A stretch of 64,000 bases of DNA from Clostridiales bacterium (lineage in GTDB: Bacteria > Bacillota > Clostridia > Oscillospirales > Acutalibacteraceae). Made by a program: the position numbers and the translations under genes. Below are positions 59,632 through 64,000 of this stretch, piece by piece. The notes under the pieces were generated by a model. That model saw only the letters and a list, made by a program, of their open reading frames with translations. It did not search any database and was not told where the DNA came from. Every line of letters starts with the position of its first letter. The first letter of the stretch is position 1. The stretch spans positions 1 to 64,000 of the forward strand of contig JAIKWV010000005.1 of NCBI GenBank assembly GCA_024684435.1. Direction: 5' to 3'.

Positions 59632-60211
59632 TTTACAGGCGGCGGCTGAGGCCATACTTTTTGCGGCGGGAGAACCCTTTGAGCTTTCAAAGATAGCCGA
59701 TACCCTGGAAATAGGTACGGACTTTGCCGAAACGATAATGAAAAATCTGTCCGACTCCCTTGACAAAAGGGGCAGCGGGCTTTGCGTATTAAAGCTTGAC
59801 GACAAATATCAGATGTGTACCCGCAAGGAGTATGCGGAGATAATACGGGCTGTGCTGGATTTAAAAAGAAACGCCCCCCTTTCACAGGCGGCGTTTGAGG
59901 TGCTGGCGGTGGTGGCATACAATCAGCCTGTCACCAAGTCATACATAGAGCAGGTCAGGGGCGTTGACTGCACGGGAGTTATTTCCACCCTCTGTCAGAA
60001 AGGTTTGCTTGAGGAAAAAGGGCGCCTTGATCTGCCCGGCAGACCGCTGCTTTACGGCACCACGCCGGACTTCCTGAAATGCTTCTGTATTTCTTCTCTC
60101 AGCGAGCTTCCGGAGCTTCCCGAACACGAAGAGCCGCAAATCGGTCAGGAGGTAAACCCCAATCAGCTTCAGTTTGATATGAAGGAAGAGCCCGAACAGG
60201 AAAATGAATAG
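59618..60211 (+). CDS. scpB: Segregation and condensation protein B
   Basis: Kite subunit of SMC-ScpAB with two winged helices: AEAILFAAGEPFELSKIADTLEI and LSQAAFEVLAVVAYNQPVTKSYIEQVRGVDC. 197 aa. TTG start 59618 is supported by GAGTGGAG 5 nt before it and by the scpA overlap. Confidence 0.95.
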   Translation: MIVNDLQAAAEAILFAAGEPFELSKIADTLEIGTDFAETIMKNLSDSLDKRGSGLCVLKLDDKYQMCTRKEYAEIIRAVLDLKRNAPLSQAAFEVLAVVAYNQPVTKSYIEQVRGVDCTGVISTLCQKGLLEEKGRLDLPGRPLLYGTTPDFLKCFCISSLSELPELPEHEEPQIGQEVNPNQLQFDMKEEPEQENE

Positions 60212-60282
60212 TTGAACTGTTGAAGGAAATATAGTATAATCAATGCATAGACCGTCAACGTTCTGTTTAAGGGGGAGGTTTA

Positions 60283-60996
60283 TTGATTGCGCTTTACATA
60301 ATCTTAAGCATAATAGCCTTTATCATAGTCCTGTTTTCAATAAAGATCACCCTTGTGATGGACTACGATGAAAGCTTTGTGTGCAAGGTGAAGTGGCTTT
60401 TTGTTAAGATAAGTCTTTACCCGAAACCGCCCAAAAAGAAGAAAAAACCCAAAAAAGAAAAAAACAAGAAAAAAGAAAAGCCGGAAGATGAGGAGAAAAA
60501 GCCTGAAAAGAAAGAAGAAAAAGGCGAAAATCCCATAAAAGTATTTTATAAAAATCAAGGCTTTTCAGGCGTCATAGAGCTGATACAAAGGACGCTTGCC
60601 ATACTCAAAAAGCTGACCAAGGGCATTGCGAGGGCGTTTAAATTCGAGAAGCTTTATCTGCGCCTCGGCGTAGGCGGAAGCGATGCGGAAAAAACCGCCA
60701 GGGACTATGGAAAAGTCTGCGCCTTTGTTTTCCCGGCTATGGGTTATATATGTTCGAATATGCGGGTAAACAAGTACGCGCTGGACGTACACCCGGATTT
60801 TGTGACGGGCAAGCGCACGGCGGAGTTCCATGTGGAGCTGTCGGTGGTGCCGATAAGGCTCACCAACGCCATAGTGGCGGCGGGATTAAGGTTCGTATTC
60901 AAAGTCCTGCTTAAGCTTCTGTTGGCGAATAACAAAGGGAACAATACAGATCAAAATAAAAAAGAAAAATCATCCAAAAAGGAGAATGTACGATGA
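60283..60996 (+). CDS. DUF2953 protein
   Basis: A 237-aa protein with one N-terminal membrane helix (IALYIILSIIAFIIVLFSI), then a Lys/Glu-rich low-complexity block (PPKKKKKPKKEKNKKKEK and following) and the conserved DUF2953 part (LYLRLGVGGSDAEKTARDYGKVCAFVFP). Always close to ytfJ in Firmicutes; unknown role, perhaps in spore formation. TTG start after GGGGGAGG. It overlaps ytfJ by 4 bp. Confidence 0.85.
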   Translation: MIALYIILSIIAFIIVLFSIKITLVMDYDESFVCKVKWLFVKISLYPKPPKKKKKPKKEKNKKKEKPEDEEKKPEKKEEKGENPIKVFYKNQGFSGVIELIQRTLAILKKLTKGIARAFKFEKLYLRLGVGGSDAEKTARDYGKVCAFVFPAMGYICSNMRVNKYALDVHPDFVTGKRTAEFHVELSVVPIRLTNAIVAAGLRFVFKVLLKLLLANNKGNNTDQNKKEKSSKKENVR

Positions 60997-61406
60997 AAGA
61001 GCAATCAGCATCAGGAATCATGGGAACGACCATAGAAAAAATGAGGGAACTTGTAGACGTCAGCACCATTATCGGCGATCCGATAAAGGTTGACGGAGTC
61101 ACAGTTATCCCCGTGTCCAAGGTCACCTGCGGCTTTGCCTCAGGCGGTTCGGATTTCCCGTCAAAGTCAAACGCGGATATTTTCGGCGGCGGCGGCGGAG
61201 CCGGTATGACTATCACCCCCATTGCGTTTATTGTTGTCAACAACGGTGAAGTTTCCATCAAACACATAGCGACATCCGAGGGCTCTGCGGAGCGTATTAT
61301 GGGTATGGTGCCCGATGTTATTTCCCAGCTTACCGGCATAGTCGAAAAGCTCATCAACAAGAAGAAGGACGAAGACGAAGCCGAAGAAGAGTTCGACATA
61401 GTTTAA
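60993..61406 (+). CDS. ytfJ: GerW family sporulation protein YtfJ
   Basis: A 137-aa protein with DVSTIIGDPIKVDGVTVIPVSKVTCGFASGGSDF and a Gly-rich loop GGGGGAGMTITPIAFIVVN. In Bacillus YtfJ/GerW is needed for germination. Its presence suggests a sporulating ancestry. Coupled to DUF2953 by ATGA and followed by a terminator. Confidence 0.92.
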   Translation: MKEQSASGIMGTTIEKMRELVDVSTIIGDPIKVDGVTVIPVSKVTCGFASGGSDFPSKSNADIFGGGGGAGMTITPIAFIVVNNGEVSIKHIATSEGSAERIMGMVPDVISQLTGIVEKLINKKKDEDEAEEEFDIV

Positions 61407-61419
61407 ACTGAACATACGA

Positions 61420-61455
61420 TCGCCTGCATGCCTTTGCGTGCAGGTATTTTTTTGT
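61420..61455 (+). terminator. Rho-independent terminator after ytfJ
   Basis: CCTGCATG pairs with GTGCAGG around CCTTTGC, followed by a run of T. It separates ytfJ from the D-Ala-D-Ala carboxypeptidase. Confidence 0.75.
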
Positions 61456-61496
61456 CCGTATCGGCATATTATTCTCACTGGGCAGGTGAGCGTTTT

Positions 61497-62627
61497 ATGT
61501 TAAAAAAACTGGCGGTCTTTGTCATATTGATGGTGAGTATGAGTATTACCGTGTTTGCGGCGCCGCAGATCTCCGCAGAAAAAGCGGCGGTCATGGTGGC
61601 GGGTACAAACGAGCTGATCTACGGTAAAAATGAACACAGCAGAGCCACCATGGCGAGCACCACCAAAATAATGACCTCACTGATCGTTTTGGAACAGGCG
61701 CAGCCGGAAAAAGAGATAACCGTAACAAAAGATATGATAACGGTGGAAGGCACCTCCATGGGACTGATGGCGGGGGACAGGGTCACAATGAAAACTCTTG
61801 TTAAAGGTATGCTCCTGCAAAGCGGAAACGACGGAGCTAACGCAGCTGCCATTGCCGTTTCCGGTACTGTCGAAAAATTTGCGGAGCTTATGAACCGCCG
61901 GGCTCAGCTGATAGGCATGAATGACACGCACTTCGTTACACCCTCCGGTCTTGACGCCGAGGGGCATTATTCCACGGCTTACGATATGGCTCTGTTGGGC
62001 TGTGAGGCAATAATGAACCCTGAATTCCGTGCAATATGTTCACTTAAAAGCTCAGCCGTATATTACGGCAATCCGCCCTACAGGAGGGTGCTTTCAAATC
62101 ATAACAGTCTTCTCAGCAGATATCCGGACACAATAGGCATAAAAACCGGTTTTACGAAGAGCAGCGGCAGGTGCCTTGTTTCGGCGGCGGAGCGGAACGG
62201 AGTGACGCTGGTCGCCGTAACTCTGAACGCACCCGACGACTGGAATGACCATATAGCCTTACTCAATTACGGATTCTCAAAGGTGACCGCAAAAAAGCTT
62301 ACCTTTGATGTTTCGGATATAAGGCTTAAAATCTTTGGAGGAACAGCGGAAAATTTACCCGTGGAAACGGCGGACGAACCCATTGGAGCCTTGACAGATA
62401 CAGACGGATTCTTTTCATATAAAGTCTCATTGAAACCGTATGAATATGCTCCGGTAAAGGCGGGGAAAATAGTCGGAACGGTGCAGTTCTTTCACAACAA
62501 AAAGTATATCGGCGAAACGGCGCTTCTGGCAGCTCAGGATATTGGGATAAAACCGACGTCGGATAAAAGCAGTGGAAACAAAAAATCTCTGATCCAAAAA
62601 ATTCTTGAATTTCTGCATATCAAATGA
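61497..62627 (+). CDS. D-alanyl-D-alanine carboxypeptidase (DacF-like)
   Basis: Trims the terminal D-Ala of peptidoglycan stem peptides. The 376-aa protein has a signal peptide (cut near VFA-AP), the SxxK motif STTK (Ser54), SGN (in LLQSGNDGANAAA), KTG (GIKTGFTKSSGRC) and a C-terminal PBP5-type beta domain. ATG 61497 is chosen; the signal peptide starts there. No clear C-terminal amphipathic anchor except a Lys-rich end. Confidence 0.92.
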   Translation: MLKKLAVFVILMVSMSITVFAAPQISAEKAAVMVAGTNELIYGKNEHSRATMASTTKIMTSLIVLEQAQPEKEITVTKDMITVEGTSMGLMAGDRVTMKTLVKGMLLQSGNDGANAAAIAVSGTVEKFAELMNRRAQLIGMNDTHFVTPSGLDAEGHYSTAYDMALLGCEAIMNPEFRAICSLKSSAVYYGNPPYRRVLSNHNSLLSRYPDTIGIKTGFTKSSGRCLVSAAERNGVTLVAVTLNAPDDWNDHIALLNYGFSKVTAKKLTFDVSDIRLKIFGGTAENLPVETADEPIGALTDTDGFFSYKVSLKPYEYAPVKAGKIVGTVQFFHNKKYIGETALLAAQDIGIKPTSDKSSGNKKSLIQKILEFLHIK

Positions 62628-62681
62628 CCGTTGATAAAACAACGCCGCAATAATAAAAATGCGCAATGTTTGCCTCAATAC

Positions 62682-62710
62682 TTGACTTTTACAGTCTTAT
62701 TTAATATAAT
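62682..62710 (+). promoter_or_regulatory. Sigma-70 promoter of greA-lysS
   Basis: TTGACT (62682-62687) and TATAAT (62705-62710) are 17 bp apart, about 65 bp before greA. Confidence 0.7.
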
Positions 62711-62775
62711 ATTATATCAAAGTAGTAGCACACAAATTTATTTCGCAGATAAATTGAAAGGAAGCTGTAATTATT

Positions 62776-63246
62776 ATGAATAATGCAACAGTGCTTACAA
62801 GAGAAAAATACGAGGAACTGGTCCAGACCCTTACCCAGCTTAAAACTGTGGGACGTGACGAAATAGCCGAAAAGATCAAAGAGGCGCGTTCTCACGGCGA
62901 CCTGTCCGAAAACGCCGAATACGATGAGGCTATGAACGACCAGGCAAAGCTGGAGGCTCAGATCGCAAAGATAGAGGAAGAGCTTAAGAATGCCACGATC
63001 CTGGACGAGTCTTCCATAAGCTCGGAGATAGTCGGTATCGGCTCTGAGGTAAAGGTGGAGAATCTTACTCTCAAAAAGAAAATGACCTTTAAGATCCTCG
63101 GCAAAGGCTCCGCTGACCCGGTCAACGGCATAATTACCGCTGATTCACCCATAGGCAAGGCTCTGATAGGCACAAAGGTGGGGGAAAAGGTAGAAGTCGA
63201 GATCCCCAACGGAAGCATAACATTTAAAATACTTGATACAAAATAA
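62776..63246 (+). CDS. greA: Transcription elongation factor GreA
   Basis: Rescues backtracked RNA polymerase by stimulating transcript cleavage. The 156-aa protein has the N-terminal coiled coil with the tip acids (ARSHGDLSENAEYDEAMNDQ) and the C-terminal FKBP-like domain (ITADSPIGKALIGTKVGEKVEVEIP). RBS GAAAGGAAG. It precedes lysS, a usual Clostridia pair. Confidence 0.97.
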   Translation: MNNATVLTREKYEELVQTLTQLKTVGRDEIAEKIKEARSHGDLSENAEYDEAMNDQAKLEAQIAKIEEELKNATILDESSISSEIVGIGSEVKVENLTLKKKMTFKILGKGSADPVNGIITADSPIGKALIGTKVGEKVEVEIPNGSITFKILDTK

Positions 63247-63284
63247 TTTGACGCGGCTAAACAAAACCTGAAAGGAAATTTAAA

Positions 63285-64000
63285 ATGACAGATGAATTAA
63301 ACAATCAGGTGGGCGAGCCTGAGATCGAGGAAGCTCAGGATACCAATACCCTGAGGCAGATAAGACTTGAAAAGCTTCGCGCCTTGCAGGAGGCAGGAAA
63401 GGATCCCTTTGAGATCACATTGGCGGAGCAGTCTATCCTGAACTCCGAGATAAACGAGAGATTTGACGAGCTTGAAAATACCGACGTTTCCATCTGCGGC
63501 CGCATGATGTCCCGCAGAGATATGGGCAAGGCAAACTTCATTGACGTTCATGACCGCAGCGGACGTATGCAGGTCTATGTGCGCATAAATGAGATCGGTG
63601 AGGATAATTTCGCTGAGTTCAAGAAATGGGATATCGGCGATATCATAGAGGTCAAGGGCTTCGTGTTTCGCACCCGCAGGGGAGAGATATCCGTACACGC
63701 CAAGGAGGTAAGACTTCTTGCCAAATCCCTTCTGCCCCTTGCCGAAAAGTTCCACGGTCTGACGGATACCGACACCCGTTACCGTCAGCGTTATTTGGAT
63801 CTCATTATGAATCCGGACGTAAAGGACACATTCTATAAGCGTTCTCAGATCATCCGCGCTATCCGCAATTATCTGGACGGCGAGGATTTCATCGAGGTGG
63901 AGACGCCCATTCTTGTTCACAATGCCGGCGGCGCCGCGGCAAGACCCTTTAACACCCATCACAATGCACTTGACGAGGATCTCAAACTCCGTATTTCTCT
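63285..64000 (+). CDS. lysS: Lysyl-tRNA synthetase, class II (3' truncated by window)
   Basis: The first 238 codons of LysS: an N-terminal acidic extension, LRQIRLEKLRALQEAGKDPFE, the anticodon-binding OB-fold (VSICGRMMSRRDMGKANFIDVHDRSGRMQVYV) and the start of the catalytic domain, RYRQRYLDLI (motif 1 region) and FIEVETPILVHNAGGAAARPF. ATG after AAAGGAAATT. The frame runs off the right edge. Confidence 0.97.
   Translation, partial: MTDELNNQVGEPEIEEAQDTNTLRQIRLEKLRALQEAGKDPFEITLAEQSILNSEINERFDELENTDVSICGRMMSRRDMGKANFIDVHDRSGRMQVYVRINEIGEDNFAEFKKWDIGDIIEVKGFVFRTRRGEISVHAKEVRLLAKSLLPLAEKFHGLTDTDTRYRQRYLDLIMNPDVKDTFYKRSQIIRAIRNYLDGEDFIEVETPILVHNAGGAAARPFNTHHNALDEDLKLRIS

Overview
The window looks like a chromosomal segment of a Gram-positive, endospore-former-lineage Clostridia, most likely Oscillospirales (Ruminococcaceae-like). 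Supporting signs are a Firmicutes-type hrcA-grpE-dnaK-dnaJ operon and groESL, both under CIRCE operators, a ytfJ/gerW and dacF-type cell-envelope/sporulation neighbourhood, cdaA-ybbR, scpAB, mutS2, RNase M5, a MetH without reactivation domain, AGGAGG-type ribosome binding sites and frequent GTG/TTG starts. Most of the 64 kb is ordinary housekeeping DNA.

Layout. 1-2.1 kb: the end of a repeat-rich surface protein, then a cluster of short palindromic repeats. 2.2-5.7 kb: a UDP-sugar operon (HTH-fused UDP-glucose dehydrogenase, UDP-glucuronate epimerase, alpha/beta hydrolase). 5.7-8.2 kb (minus): glycerate kinase and an FAD oxidoreductase. 8.3-11.2 kb: an accessory island with a structured RNA leader carrying terminator and antiterminator hairpins, an EcoRI-type adenine methyltransferase, a translationally coupled DUF262-HNH protein, tRNA-Thr fragments and an intact tRNA-Thr. 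11.3-17 kb: U32 protease, zapA, a solitary 5S rRNA, a small envelope protein and mutS2. 17.2-26.7 kb: apgM, a CPBP-like membrane protein, yfhO, metF, metH and a solute-binding lipoprotein. 26.8-32.3 kb (minus): the HrcA/DnaK heat-shock operon. 32.4-40.1 kb: a second FAD oxidoreductase, a comEA-like gene, then a sugar cluster (GH4, BadF-type kinase, membrane protein) and three poorly characterised genes. 40.4-45.8 kb: groESL, alaS and a HIT protein. 45.8-64 kb: a dense plus-strand run of comEC, holA, rnmV, ispF, cdaA, ybbR, a lipoprotein, a two-component system, yqhQ (DUF1385), prmC, a site-2 protease, scpA, scpB, DUF2953, ytfJ, dacF, greA and the start of lysS.

The most interesting element is the 8.3-10.8 kb island. 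A sigma-70 promoter starts a long nested hairpin RNA (about 130 nt), followed by mutually exclusive antiterminator and terminator stems placed just before the methyltransferase ribosome binding site. The next gene overlaps by ATGA and encodes a DUF262 protein with a C-terminal HNH nuclease. This reads as a restriction-modification-like defence pair under transcriptional attenuation, with no controller protein visible. Other points worth checking are two genes whose reading frames extend upstream to a good Shine-Dalgarno but offer only ATA-type start codons, a HTH fused to Ugd, a ComEC whose metallo-beta-lactamase domain has lost its metal ligands, a J-domain protein without HPD, and tRNA-Thr 3'-end duplications next to the island.
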